Part shown: piece by piece, positions 15,197 to 25,787 of the stretch
Numbering within the stretch: the first letter of the stretch is position 1
Layout: each line of letters opens with the position of its first letter
Notes under the pieces: generated by a model
What the model was told of the DNA's origin: nothing
The model's database searches: none
The model's input: only the letters and a program-made list of their open reading frames with translations
Program-made: the position numbers and the translations under genes
Assembly: GCF_009829075.1 (NCBI RefSeq)
Contig: NZ_WUQZ01000002.1
Location: 23,958 to 87,957, forward strand
Length of the DNA: 64,000 bases
DNA from: Sphingobacterium composti
GTDB lineage: Bacteria; Bacteroidota; Bacteroidia; Sphingobacteriales; Sphingobacteriaceae
Direction: 5' to 3'

Positions 15197-16015
15197 ATGA
15201 CGAAAAAACAAAAATCAGTTGAAAGCCCTATTACGCCAGGGCTAAAATCAAAAGATGAAATAGTAGAAAATTGGTTACCACGCTACACAGGTAAACCGTT
15301 AGAGGAATTTGGGGAATATATTTTATTAACTAATTTCTCCAAATATGTCAAAATGTTTTCAGCCATGCATGATGATGCACCTATCTATGGTGAAGATAAA
15401 GCAATGCAGGCTTGTACTGCCAATGGAATTACTTTAATAAACTTCGGAATGGGAAGTCCGATGGCTGCCACAGTAATGGACTTATTAACAGCAATCGACC
15501 CAAAAGCTGTACTTTTCTTAGGGAAAACTGGTGGATTAAAAAAGAAAATTGCTGTAGGTGAACTCATTCTTCCTATTGCAGCTATTCGAGGAGAAGGTAC
15601 ATCCAACGATTATTTTCCGCCAGAAGTTCCCTCACTCCCATCCTTTGCTTTGCAAAAAGCCATTTCGACGACAATAAGAGACCATGAACGTGATTATTGG
15701 ACTGGGACAGTTTATACAACTAACCGTCGCGTATGGGAGCACGATAAAGCATTTAAAAAGTATTTGAAATCCATCCGTGCTATGGCTGTCGATATGGAAA
15801 CTGCAACTATCTTTAGCGTTGGATTTGCGAATAAAATTCCAACGGGGGCTTTATTATTAGTTTCAGACCAGCCAATGGTACCAGAAGGCGTTAAAACCGC
15901 AGCATCTGATTTGTCTGTAACTGAAAAATTTGTCGAAACGCATTTAAACATTGGTATAGATGCATTGAAACAATTAATTAACAATGGTCTTACTGTTAAG
16001 CATCTAAAATTTTAG
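15197..16015 (+). CDS. amn: AMP nucleosidase
   Basis: 272 residues; hydrolyses AMP to adenine and ribose 5-phosphate. The family motifs are LINFGMGSPMAATVMDLL, FLGKTGGLKKKI, the base-binding stretch AMAVDMETATIFSVGF, and LLLVSDQPMVPEGVK. It is the short Bacteroidota form, lacking the large N-terminal domain of E. coli Amn, with a purine nucleoside phosphorylase-like fold. It stands alone between two terminators. A broader nucleosidase specificity cannot be excluded from sequence. Confidence 0.9.
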   Translation: MTKKQKSVESPITPGLKSKDEIVENWLPRYTGKPLEEFGEYILLTNFSKYVKMFSAMHDDAPIYGEDKAMQACTANGITLINFGMGSPMAATVMDLLTAIDPKAVLFLGKTGGLKKKIAVGELILPIAAIRGEGTSNDYFPPEVPSLPSFALQKAISTTIRDHERDYWTGTVYTTNRRVWEHDKAFKKYLKSIRAMAVDMETATIFSVGFANKIPTGALLLVSDQPMVPEGVKTAASDLSVTEKFVETHLNIGIDALKQLINNGLTVKHLKF

Positions 16016-16048
16016 AATGATGAAACAAATAGTCAACCCAACCTAGAT

Positions 16049-16083
16049 AAAGTTCAATCCTACCGATTGAACTTTATTTTTTT
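16049..16083 (+). terminator. amn terminator
   Basis: AAAGTTCAATC / GATTGAACTTT perfect stem (about 16049-16075) with a 5-base loop and T-rich tail. Confidence 0.9.
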
Positions 16084-16125
16084 GCTGTTACCTGCCAAAT
16101 AATTTTAAATAATTAAAATTTCTAT

Positions 16126-16133
16126 TATATTTG
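16126..16133 (+). promoter_or_regulatory. metY: promoter element before the SAM riboswitch
   Basis: TATATTTG fits TAnnTTTG. Transcription is inferred to begin near 16140, about 45 bases before the riboswitch core. No -33 TTG was seen. Confidence 0.5.
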
Positions 16134-16185
16134 TCGAGTACTTTTATAGAGTACATCTAATCAATACCTTTCTAGTAATAGGTCT

Positions 16186-16285
16186 TGATTTATAAAGAAG
16201 TGGCGAGAGACTGGCTCAATGACCCACTGGCAACCTTCAATAAAGATTGAAAAGGTGCCAAGTCCTGTCTAAGACAATATTGTTT
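16186..16285 (+). ncRNA. SAM riboswitch (SAM-I/SAM-IV-like clan) upstream of metY
   Basis: The conserved core reads GTGGCGAGAGACTGGCTC, then ATGACCCACTGGCAACC, a hairpin TTCAAT-aaag-ATTGAA (P4), and GGTGCCAAGTCCTGTC, the joining segment of SAM-I riboswitches. GTCTT (before the core) and AAGAC (after it) can pair as P1. It lies about 240 bases upstream of metY, whose sulfhydrylation product feeds methionine and SAM synthesis, which fits feedback repression. No standard terminator follows it, so control probably acts on translation or through the downstream structure. Confidence 0.85.
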
Positions 16286-16310
16286 TGGAGCATATAAATG
16301 ATAAAAGACT

Positions 16311-16412
16311 ATGACAAATTTTACAAATTCTTCCAATTTTGATATTGCTGTATTGAATCAGCAAGGAAAATTCTTATTATCCAATAATTTATTATCTATC
16401 CGAATGCGGTAG
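16311..16412 (+). CDS. 33-codon upstream ORF in the metY leader
   Basis: ATG at 16311, stop TAG at 16410-16412. The peptide begins MTNFTNSSNFDIAVL and ends NNLLSIRMR. It has no cysteine and two methionines. It lies between the SAM riboswitch and metY, and its stop codon falls inside the 5' arm of the stem-loop at 16406-16471. Translation through the stop would open this stem, as in a leader-peptide mechanism. Coding status is inferred from position and composition only; it could be a chance frame. Confidence 0.5.
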   Translation: MTNFTNSSNFDIAVLNQQGKFLLSNNLLSIRMR

Positions 16413-16471
16413 TCGTCGGTATTTACCCTGTTTACACATTGGCATTACTAACATGACGACCACAATTCCGC
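16406..16471 (+). promoter_or_regulatory. stem-loop between the leader ORF and metY
   Basis: GTAGTCGTC (16409-16417) pairs with GACGACCAC (16455-16463) with one mismatch, and GCGG / CCGC extends the base across a bulge. No T-run follows, so it is not an intrinsic terminator. The 5' arm begins within the last codons of the leader ORF. Confidence 0.55.
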
Positions 16472-16502
16472 TTTATTGATAGATTTAATATATATTTAAT
16501 AA

Positions 16503-17831
<1,329 letters not shown>

Positions 17832-17900
17832 TCAAATAGAATACTTAATTTTTTGAGGAATATATACATTACGAGAGGGAATAGAAATTTTAAAAAATAT

Positions 17901-19082
17901 ATGAGTAAGAAACTTACTATCGGAATGTTCGGGTTTGGCGTTGTCGGACAAGGACTTTACGATATTATTAAGACAAAAAACTTAAACTTAGAGATTAAAA
18001 AATTCGTGATTAAGAATGCGGACAAAAAGAGAAGTTTGCCTGCTGATTTATTCACAACGGATGCGAATGTAATCTTGGATGACCCTGAAATTAATACAGT
18101 AGTTGAATTGATTGATGATGCGGATGCCGCATTTGAAATCACTAAGAAAGCTCTTTCTTCTGGAAAAAATGTGGTATCTGCAAACAAAAAAATGATTGCA
18201 ACACATTTGGAAGAATTGACTGAGATACAACAACAATATGGCACTTCTTTATTGTACGAAGGAGCAGTATGTGGTAGTATTCCTATCATTCGTAATTTGG
18301 AAGAATATTATGATAATGAACTTTTACATTCTGTAAGTGGTATTTTCAATGGTTCTTCAAATTATATTTTATCAAAAATTTTCAACGAAGGTCAAAGTTA
18401 TGCCGATGCTTTGAAAAAAGCACAAGAATTAGGCTTTGCCGAAACTAATCCTATATTGGATGTAGGCGGATTTGACCCTAAATACAAATTGACTATCGTA
18501 GCCTCACATGCGTACGGTTTGTTTGTGAATCCAGAAACGATTTTGAATCTTGGTATTGATAGATTGAACGATAATGATATTCGCTATGCGAAAGAGAAAA
18601 ACTTTAAAATCAAATTGATTCCTTTCGCCAAAGAAATCAGCAACAGTGAAGTGGTGTTATATGTATTGCCAAGATTTATCACGAAAGACAATATTCTTTA
18701 TAATGTAGAGAATGAAAATAATGGCGTATTGGTAAAAGCAGCTTTCGCTGACGAGCAATTCTTTTATGGAAAAGGTGCTGGTGGTCACCCAACGGGTTCT
18801 GCTGTACTTTCAGACATTGCAGCATTGCGTTACGATTACCGCTATGAATACAAGAAACACTTGGATTCACAAGAACTGCAGTATTCGACCAACTATGATT
18901 TGAAAGTATATTTCCGCTACCAAGATGACGATTTGTTAGAAAATATTGAATTTAAATCTATCACAGAACGTTTTTATGGTGAAAATTCAAAATATGTAAT
19001 CGGATATATCAATTTACAAGAGATAATTGATAAACGTGAACTTATCAATCAAGATGGAAATTTTTTAGCTGAGATTTCTTAA
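17901..19082 (+). CDS. hom: homoserine dehydrogenase
   Basis: 393 residues from the ATG at 17901; a TTG start 16 codons upstream is less likely because the family N-terminus is TIGMFGFGVVGQG. It reduces aspartate semialdehyde to homoserine, supplying methionine and threonine synthesis. The nucleotide-binding motif GFGVVGQG is at 11-18, and catalytic-domain motifs NGSSNYILSKI and AETNPILDVGGFDPKYKL follow. It is monofunctional, with no aspartokinase part. The last 75 or so residues are divergent and may be an ACT-like tail (inference). It is probably cotranscribed with metY under the SAM riboswitch. Confidence 0.93.
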   Translation: MSKKLTIGMFGFGVVGQGLYDIIKTKNLNLEIKKFVIKNADKKRSLPADLFTTDANVILDDPEINTVVELIDDADAAFEITKKALSSGKNVVSANKKMIATHLEELTEIQQQYGTSLLYEGAVCGSIPIIRNLEEYYDNELLHSVSGIFNGSSNYILSKIFNEGQSYADALKKAQELGFAETNPILDVGGFDPKYKLTIVASHAYGLFVNPETILNLGIDRLNDNDIRYAKEKNFKIKLIPFAKEISNSEVVLYVLPRFITKDNILYNVENENNGVLVKAAFADEQFFYGKGAGGHPTGSAVLSDIAALRYDYRYEYKKHLDSQELQYSTNYDLKVYFRYQDDDLLENIEFKSITERFYGENSKYVIGYINLQEIIDKRELINQDGNFLAEIS

Positions 19083-19096
19083 ATAAACTTATCTTC

Positions 19097-19142
19097 AAAA
19101 CGCAAAAATCCCGATCTATAGAGGTCGGGATTTTTGCGTTTT
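19097..19142 (+). terminator. metY-hom terminator
   Basis: Long perfect stem with 18-base arms (AAAACGCAAAAATCCCGA and its complement), a 10-base loop and a T-rich 3' arm, 14 bases after the hom stop. Confidence 0.88.
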
Positions 19143-19294
19143 AACCATTTCCAATTATTAAAAATTATTAAACAATTAGCCTCGTTAGCTATGTATTTAC
19201 TCTATAAAACACCCTTTATAAATAAAAAGAAAAAATATCTATACTTATTTCAGCTAAACCGATAAAGTTTAAAAATTATTTTAACAAAATTCCT

Positions 19295-19336
19295 AAACAA
19301 AATTATTTGTTTTAAAAGTTTTCTGTTGTATATTTA
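19295..19336 (+). promoter_or_regulatory. possible SusC promoter with inverted repeat
   Basis: AAACAAA-atta-TTTGTTT (19295-19312) is an inverted repeat. 16 bases downstream, TATATTTA (19329-19336) resembles the -7 element. Together they could form an operator/promoter for the SusC operon. In such AT-rich DNA the repeat may be chance. Confidence 0.35.
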
Positions 19337-19379
19337 TTTTAATTAACCATTTACTAATTACAGCTATCAATTCTATTTT

Positions 19380-22300
19380 ATGAAAAAAGCTCAGCAAAAA
19401 TTGTTGATTCTTTTATTCTTCTTGACAGTTCCTATTTACGTATTCTCCCAAAAACAAATCACAGGCGTTGTTAAAAATGGGTCAAACGGAGAGTTAATCG
19501 GAGGTGTTAGTGTATTGAAGAATAAAATTACCTCAACCCAAACCAATGCCAATGGTGAATTTCAAGTTACTGCTAATGTAGGTGACAGTTTAACATTCAC
19601 GTACGTAGGAATGAAAACCCAGAGTATTGCCGTTGACCAACGGAATATACTCGAAATTTTATTGTATGAAGACGGCAGTGCGATTGATGAAGTTACCGTA
19701 GTGGCATTCGGTACGCAAAAGAAATCAAGCGTTGTAGGTGCGATAACTACCGTCAAAGCCTCAGATTTAAAAATACCTGCTTCCAATCTTACCGGCTCAT
19801 TTGCTGGTCGAATTCCTGGGGTCATTTCCTACCAAACATCTGGTGAACCTGGAGCAGATAATGCACAATTTTTTATTCGTGGTGTAACAACATTTGGTTA
19901 CCAAACATCGCCCTTGATCTTAATCGATGGATTTGAAGCTACTACCGACAATTTAGCGAGACTACAACCGGACGATATCGAGAGTTTCTCAATTCTAAAA
20001 GATGCATCGGCTACGGTACTCTACGGAGCAAGGGGTGCAAATGGTATTATCATGGTAACTACAAAATCAGGTCGAGAAGGCCCTGTATCCATGAATGCAC
20101 GTGTTGATGTCAATACGGCTATGCCTACTAAAATGATCGATATGATTGATGGAGTTAGCTATATGCGTTTGTACAATCAAGCACAATTGACTCGTCAGCC
20201 TATACTTGGATCATACTATTCAGAACAAAAAATCCAGTCCACGCTTAATGGTGAAGATGGAATGATTTATCCAAATATTGACTGGTATAATACATTATTT
20301 AATAAATCAACCACCAACACCAAGGCAAATGTGAATTTATCAGGTGGTGGACAGGTAGCAACGTATTATGTTTCTACTGGTTTTGATAAAGAAACTGGAC
20401 TTTTGAAAGTAGATAATAGAAATAACTTTAATAATAACATCGATATAAATCGATTATTCATTCGATCAAATGTTATTTTCAAACTAACAAAAACTACTAC
20501 GTTAGACACTCGTATACAAGGAAGATTTGAGCGTTATACTGGCCCGTACCAGTCAGCTTCAAATATTTTCCGCATGACAATGAATAGTAATCCAGTGGAT
20601 TTCCCTGCGGTATATAAGCCTGATGCAGCCAATGAATTTACAGAGCATGTTCTTTTTGGAAATTCATTTGTAACAGGTTCACTTAAATCGAACCCTTACG
20701 CCGAAATGGTACGAGGTTTTGAAGATCGTAATGAAAGTAGCATCATCGCACAAGCTACATTATCCCAAGATTTGGGATTCATAACAGAGGGATTAAAAAT
20801 TCAAGGTAAAGCATCTGTCAGCACATGGAGTAAATATGCTAGTAGACGTACTTATAACCCGTTTTATTATGATTTAGAAAGTTACAATCAGATTACTGGA
20901 GAATTTAAGCTTTATCCTCTAAATCCAACAACAGGCCAATCTTACCTGGGAAATGTGATCCCTAATAGAGATGCAAATGGCCATTACTATTTTGAAGCTC
21001 GATTGAATTGGAATAGATCTTTTGGTTCACATAATATTGGAGCCATGACTGTAGGTATGATGGAAGAAAAGCTATTGACGGCAGGAAATAGTACATCCAT
21101 CTACGAAACATTACCTGAAAAAAACATGGGTAATTCAGGCCGTCTGACGTATGATTATGACAATAAATACTTTGCCGAAGCAAGTTATGGTTTTAATGGG
21201 TCAGAAAAATTCACTGGAGAAAAGCGTTATGGATTTTTCCCTTCATTTGGTGTAAGTTGGTTAATGTCTAATGAAACATTTTTCGAACCACTAAAACCTG
21301 CAATCAGTTCATTAAAAGTCCGCGGTACTTGGGGGCTTGTGGGTAATGACGCTATTTCGGGTCGCGCAGGTCGCTTCTTCTACTTATCAGATATCTCTAT
21401 GGGCGGTGGAGCCTATCGTTGGGGCACATCATTTATGAATGCTTATGATGGATATTCTGTAAATAGATATGCCAACCCAGATATCACTTGGGAACAATCC
21501 GAAAAATGGAATTTAGGAGCTGAAATTAATTTCATGAATGAATCACTTAAATTGACTGCTGATTTTTTCAAAGATGTACGTAGTAAAATTTATATGAACA
21601 GAGAAAACTTCCCTGCCTCAGCAGGTCTGGAAGCAAGTGTGAGTGGTAATGTGGGACAAGTTAGTTCTCAAGGTTTTGATGGCTCATTGGATTACATGAA
21701 GAATTTAAATGAAAATTTTTGGATTTCTGGACGCGCCAACTTTACATACGCTGTCAATAAGCTAGATGAATTGGATGAAAGAGATTATCCTGACGCTTAT
21801 CTAAAACGTAGAGGTCAAAATATCAACCAACAATGGGGATTGCTTGCAGAACGTTTATTCGTGGATGAAGAAGAGATCAGAAACTCTCCAAAACAAGATT
21901 TTGGTGAATATATGGCTGGTGATATTAAATATAAAGATATTAATGGTGACGGTATTATTAACAGTAATGACCGTATCGCTATGGGTTTCCCTACAGTACC
22001 TGAGATACAATATGGTTTTGGCATGTCAATGGGATATAAATCTTTTGATTTCTCCTTTTTCTTACAAGGAAATGCCAATGTAAGCTTCTTTATAAATTCA
22101 ACAGCTGAATCCAACCTTGCAACAGGTGCTTACGGAATAGCTCCTTTTGCAAATAGAAGAAATGCACTTTCTATAATAGCAGAGGATTACTGGAGCGAAA
22201 CAAATCCTAATATCCATGCCTTCTGGCCAAGACTATCCACAAACCCTGTCAATAATAATATACAACAATCATCATGGTGGATGCGTGATGGCTCTTTCTT

Positions 22301-22502
22301 ACGACTAAAATCTCTTGAAATAGGGTATAGCCCTAAAAACTTAAAGCGTTTTGGATTGAACAAAGGAAGTCGTATTTACTTCAGTGGAGAGAATTTGTTT
22401 GTGACAAGTCCATTCAAACTTTGGGATCCTGAAATGGGCAGAAACGGATTAGGATATCCTCCAAACAAGAGATTCAATGTAGGTATTCAATTAGTCTATT
22501 AA
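19380..22502 (+). CDS. SusC/RagA family TonB-linked outer membrane protein
   Basis: 1040 residues. A signal peptide ends near FSQKQITG, followed by a carboxypeptidase-regulatory-like domain (about 24-100), a TonB plug with VVAFGTQKKSSVVGAI and the SusC hallmark LKDASATVLYGARGANGIIMVTTK region (about 208-230), and a 22-strand barrel that ends RFNVGIQLVY with a terminal aromatic. SusC barrels import oligosaccharides (or peptides) captured by the SusD lid, powered by TonB. First of four same-strand genes; the SusD partner begins 16 bases downstream. The substrate cannot be read from sequence. Confidence 0.96.
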   Translation: MKKAQQKLLILLFFLTVPIYVFSQKQITGVVKNGSNGELIGGVSVLKNKITSTQTNANGEFQVTANVGDSLTFTYVGMKTQSIAVDQRNILEILLYEDGSAIDEVTVVAFGTQKKSSVVGAITTVKASDLKIPASNLTGSFAGRIPGVISYQTSGEPGADNAQFFIRGVTTFGYQTSPLILIDGFEATTDNLARLQPDDIESFSILKDASATVLYGARGANGIIMVTTKSGREGPVSMNARVDVNTAMPTKMIDMIDGVSYMRLYNQAQLTRQPILGSYYSEQKIQSTLNGEDGMIYPNIDWYNTLFNKSTTNTKANVNLSGGGQVATYYVSTGFDKETGLLKVDNRNNFNNNIDINRLFIRSNVIFKLTKTTTLDTRIQGRFERYTGPYQSASNIFRMTMNSNPVDFPAVYKPDAANEFTEHVLFGNSFVTGSLKSNPYAEMVRGFEDRNESSIIAQATLSQDLGFITEGLKIQGKASVSTWSKYASRRTYNPFYYDLESYNQITGEFKLYPLNPTTGQSYLGNVIPNRDANGHYYFEARLNWNRSFGSHNIGAMTVGMMEEKLLTAGNSTSIYETLPEKNMGNSGRLTYDYDNKYFAEASYGFNGSEKFTGEKRYGFFPSFGVSWLMSNETFFEPLKPAISSLKVRGTWGLVGNDAISGRAGRFFYLSDISMGGGAYRWGTSFMNAYDGYSVNRYANPDITWEQSEKWNLGAEINFMNESLKLTADFFKDVRSKIYMNRENFPASAGLEASVSGNVGQVSSQGFDGSLDYMKNLNENFWISGRANFTYAVNKLDELDERDYPDAYLKRRGQNINQQWGLLAERLFVDEEEIRNSPKQDFGEYMAGDIKYKDINGDGIINSNDRIAMGFPTVPEIQYGFGMSMGYKSFDFSFFLQGNANVSFFINSTAESNLATGAYGIAPFANRRNALSIIAEDYWSETNPNIHAFWPRLSTNPVNNNIQQSSWWMRDGSFLRLKSLEIGYSPKNLKRFGLNKGSRIYFSGENLFVTSPFKLWDPEMGRNGLGYPPNKRFNVGIQLVY

Positions 22503-22518
22503 TTAAAAGAACCGAAAA

Positions 22519-24474
22519 ATGAAATCATTAAAATATTTATTATTAGCAACTGCCATAGGTTTAGGTTCTTGTACGAAGTATCTAGATGTAGTTCCTGATA
22601 ACACGTTAAAATTAGAAGATATATTTACTTTAAAGGAAGATGCATATAATGCACTTGCCAAAGTCTACAGTTATCTGCCAAATGACGAACGCACCCACGT
22701 GACAACATGGACATTGGGGGATGAATATGTAGGAAGATTAGACTTGAATAATACTACAAGTGATTTGAGAGCGATTCGTATTATGCGAGGCTTACAATCT
22801 CAGACAGACCCTCAACTAGGTTTCTGGTCTGGCTCACAAGGTGGTAAACCCTTATATATAGCTATACGACAAGCCGATGTTTTTTTGGCAAATATTGACA
22901 AGGTAAAAGACATGTCTGAGGTGGAGATTGCCGATTGGAAAGCACAAGTGACGTTCTTAAAAGCATATTTCGCCTTCTTACTTGTACAGCAATATGGGCC
23001 TATCGTAATTCCTGAAACGACAGCTTCCCCAGAATCTAAAAAAGAAGAGTTATTCTTGCCAAGAAAAAAGGTAGAAGAATGCTTTACTTACATTCTTGAT
23101 TTGATGAATCAAGCAATTCCAAATTTGACAGAAAGAGCAACATCAAATAACCTTGGTCAAATTGATCAAGTCGCAGCAAAAGCTATAAAAGCTCGTGTAT
23201 TATTTTTCAGAGCCAGTCCATTCTTTAATGGAAATCGTGAATATTTTGGTGACTTCATGGATAAAGATGGACAACCATTCTTTCCAATGGAAGTTAAAAA
23301 TGAAAAGTGGCAAGAAGCACTAGTTGCTATAAATGATGCGATTTCTACTGCAGAAGAAAACGGATTAGGCTTATATAAATTCGAAAAAGAACCATTTATA
23401 TATGATAGACCAGCTTTTCTTGAGAATAATGAACGAATGAAAAAGCTATATGATTTGCGTATGCTAATTGTAGACCCTTGGAATAAAGAATTAGTATGGG
23501 GTAACTCAAATTTAGATTATTATAATCAAGGTGAGCTTGCGCACTCAACAAATATACGCCTACCTGAAGGATACGGTGATGGTGTAGTGAATACTGCAGC
23601 ATATTCTTGGCAATGGATGGCTGCTACATATGCTATGGCTGAACGTTATTATACCGAGAATGGTTTACCTATAGAAGAAGATTTGACCTACGATTTCAAC
23701 AATCGACATGAAATAATAAGAACGCCTGGCATGACTGATCCTGCTTATACACACTGGAACGGTTATATGCAACCTGGCGCAGAGACTATCAAATTATATA
23801 TGAATAGGGAACCGAGATTTTATGCAAATCTTGGTATTACAGCAGGATACTGGAGGGCGCACGCAGTACGTATAAACACGATGATGTACGGTAACTCTCA
23901 CGGCGGTTACAATTCATCGCAGCATACTACAGATTTCTTGGCGACAGGTATCGGAACGCAAAAAATGGTACATCCAGAATCTCAGTCAAACGCTTGGCAA
24001 CGTACAATCAAATTTCCATATCCAATAGTACGTATGGCTGATCTCTATTTAATGAAAGCAGAAGCAATGAATGAGTTTTCAGGGCCATCACAAGCAGTTT
24101 ACGACGAAATAAATAAAGTAAGAGAACGCGCAGGTGTTCCTAACATAGAAGATGTTTGGTCGGATCCAACTTTAGCAAGAACTGTAAATAAACATAGAAC
24201 CAAAGAAGGACTACGAGATTTAATCTTAAAAGAAAGATCTATAGAATTTGCATTTGAAGGAATTCACTTTTGGGATATGTGGAGACACAAAAAAGCTACT
24301 TCAGCATTCTCATCACCAGTATGGGGTTGGACGCATACAGGAACAACAGGTTCAACTTTCTTTGTGTTAGAAGTAAAACAACAAAGAAGATTTACTATAA
24401 CAGACTGTTTGTGGCCTATTAGCCTCAATGAGATGAATACGAATGGACAATTGATTCAAAACCCAGGATGGTAA
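22519..24474 (+). CDS. SusD/RagB family nutrient-binding lipoprotein
   Basis: 651 residues, lipobox IGLGSC with lipidated C18. The SusD TPR-type helical body includes LKAYFAFLLVQQYGPIVIPE and RMADLYLMKAEAMNEF, and the C-terminal RDLILKERSIEFAFEGIHFWDMWRHK region is diagnostic of the family. It is longer than the usual 500-550 residues, with an insert in the middle (about 260-450). It closes over the SusC barrel and hands over the substrate at the cell surface. It starts 16 bases after susC. Confidence 0.95.
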   Translation: MKSLKYLLLATAIGLGSCTKYLDVVPDNTLKLEDIFTLKEDAYNALAKVYSYLPNDERTHVTTWTLGDEYVGRLDLNNTTSDLRAIRIMRGLQSQTDPQLGFWSGSQGGKPLYIAIRQADVFLANIDKVKDMSEVEIADWKAQVTFLKAYFAFLLVQQYGPIVIPETTASPESKKEELFLPRKKVEECFTYILDLMNQAIPNLTERATSNNLGQIDQVAAKAIKARVLFFRASPFFNGNREYFGDFMDKDGQPFFPMEVKNEKWQEALVAINDAISTAEENGLGLYKFEKEPFIYDRPAFLENNERMKKLYDLRMLIVDPWNKELVWGNSNLDYYNQGELAHSTNIRLPEGYGDGVVNTAAYSWQWMAATYAMAERYYTENGLPIEEDLTYDFNNRHEIIRTPGMTDPAYTHWNGYMQPGAETIKLYMNREPRFYANLGITAGYWRAHAVRINTMMYGNSHGGYNSSQHTTDFLATGIGTQKMVHPESQSNAWQRTIKFPYPIVRMADLYLMKAEAMNEFSGPSQAVYDEINKVRERAGVPNIEDVWSDPTLARTVNKHRTKEGLRDLILKERSIEFAFEGIHFWDMWRHKKATSAFSSPVWGWTHTGTTGSTFFVLEVKQQRRFTITDCLWPISLNEMNTNGQLIQNPGW

Positions 24475-24503
24475 TTATTTGAAGATTTAAAATTGCAATT
24501 ATT

Positions 24504-25778
24504 ATGAAAACAATATATTTAGGATTCATTTACTGTCTTGTAAGTTTATGTATTCTATCTGCTTGTAAGGAGAAAGATAGATTCAAGCCTAACAGTGATG
24601 ATAGCCAAGCCCCTGGCAAGATCACCTTGAAAAAATATGAACCTCTATACGGTGGCGCGAGATTTTTCTATTCATTACCTTCGGACGAAGATTTGATGAG
24701 TGTAGAAGCTATTTACACTAATAAAACTGGAAAAAAATTCACATTTGCTGCTTCTTATTTTGTTGACTCTTTAGACGTCTACGGTTTACCAGACACCGAA
24801 GAATATACGATACAATTATATGCAGTAGATAGGACAGGTAATAAATCAGAACCAGTAGATGTTAAAGTTAGACCTTTAGAACCTGCATTTAGTAGAGTAG
24901 CGAACTCAATGGTAGTAAAACCAGGGTTTAGTTCTTTCTTTATAGATTGGACGAATGAATTGAAGCAAAACATCAATGTTTATGTTGATTTTACATTTAA
25001 TCAAAATGGAGAAACTAGATCATTAACTTCGGTATTTTCATCGAATCTTGAAAAAGACAGACGATTTATTAATGACTTAGTACTTCCTCCCTCCGAGAAA
25101 GTCGATGTAAAAATCAGAGTAGAAGACATCTATGGTAATATCACAGAGCCTATTTCCAAAGGACAAATCTCACTTTATGAAGACATTAAGATTCCAAAAC
25201 AATCTTGGGTATTACCAAATCCGAACGATTCAGTAGGTGGTGTACCAATGGTATTTGGGAATGGTTTAGAGGGAAGAAATAGATATGTGATAGATGATAT
25301 TATCGACAGAGGAGATAACTTGAATTTTATGCATACGAGTGGTCGTGGTAAAACCGGCAGAACTTCAGATGGTAATATGCCGTGGAACTTTATTATAGAC
25401 TTAGGAGATTATTATGAATTGAGTCGAATTGTTACCGTGCAGAGGCACTCTGGTGGATTAGCTAATATATCGCGTGGCCAATACTACAGAAATGAAAATG
25501 TAGGTATTTATAATATGTACATTTGGGATGATGCAAGTGGATCTTGGGAATTTGTTTCGCAAAATAAAATAGAAGTTCCATTAGGATTGAGTGAATTGGA
25601 GTTTGTTAAAAAGGGTGAAGCAGGTGATATGGCATACATGTATCCAGATGAACCTGCTTACACAAAAAAAACTCGTTGGTTTCGATATGAAGCTGTCAAA
25701 AGTTTTAATGGAAACTACACTTTGGAAGATGCCAATTGTCTTTCCGAGATTACTCTTTATGGTAGAAAAAGTAATTAA
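24504..25778 (+). CDS. surface lipoprotein of the SusCD locus (DUF4959/DUF5126/DUF5000 type)
   Basis: 424 residues, lipobox LSAC with C21. N-terminal Ig-like domains (about 35-230) begin APGKITLKKYEPLYGGARF, the pattern of the DUF4959 family. The C-terminal third (about 235-420) begins QSWVLPNPNDS and looks like a jelly-roll DUF5000/F5-8-like module with a likely carbohydrate-binding function (inference). Such proteins occur downstream of SusD as surface glycan-binding proteins. It is the third gene of the operon, 29 bases after SusD and 9 before the next gene. Confidence 0.8.
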   Translation: MKTIYLGFIYCLVSLCILSACKEKDRFKPNSDDSQAPGKITLKKYEPLYGGARFFYSLPSDEDLMSVEAIYTNKTGKKFTFAASYFVDSLDVYGLPDTEEYTIQLYAVDRTGNKSEPVDVKVRPLEPAFSRVANSMVVKPGFSSFFIDWTNELKQNINVYVDFTFNQNGETRSLTSVFSSNLEKDRRFINDLVLPPSEKVDVKIRVEDIYGNITEPISKGQISLYEDIKIPKQSWVLPNPNDSVGGVPMVFGNGLEGRNRYVIDDIIDRGDNLNFMHTSGRGKTGRTSDGNMPWNFIIDLGDYYELSRIVTVQRHSGGLANISRGQYYRNENVGIYNMYIWDDASGSWEFVSQNKIEVPLGLSELEFVKKGEAGDMAYMYPDEPAYTKKTRWFRYEAVKSFNGNYTLEDANCLSEITLYGRKSN

Positions 25779-25787
25779 ACTTGAATT

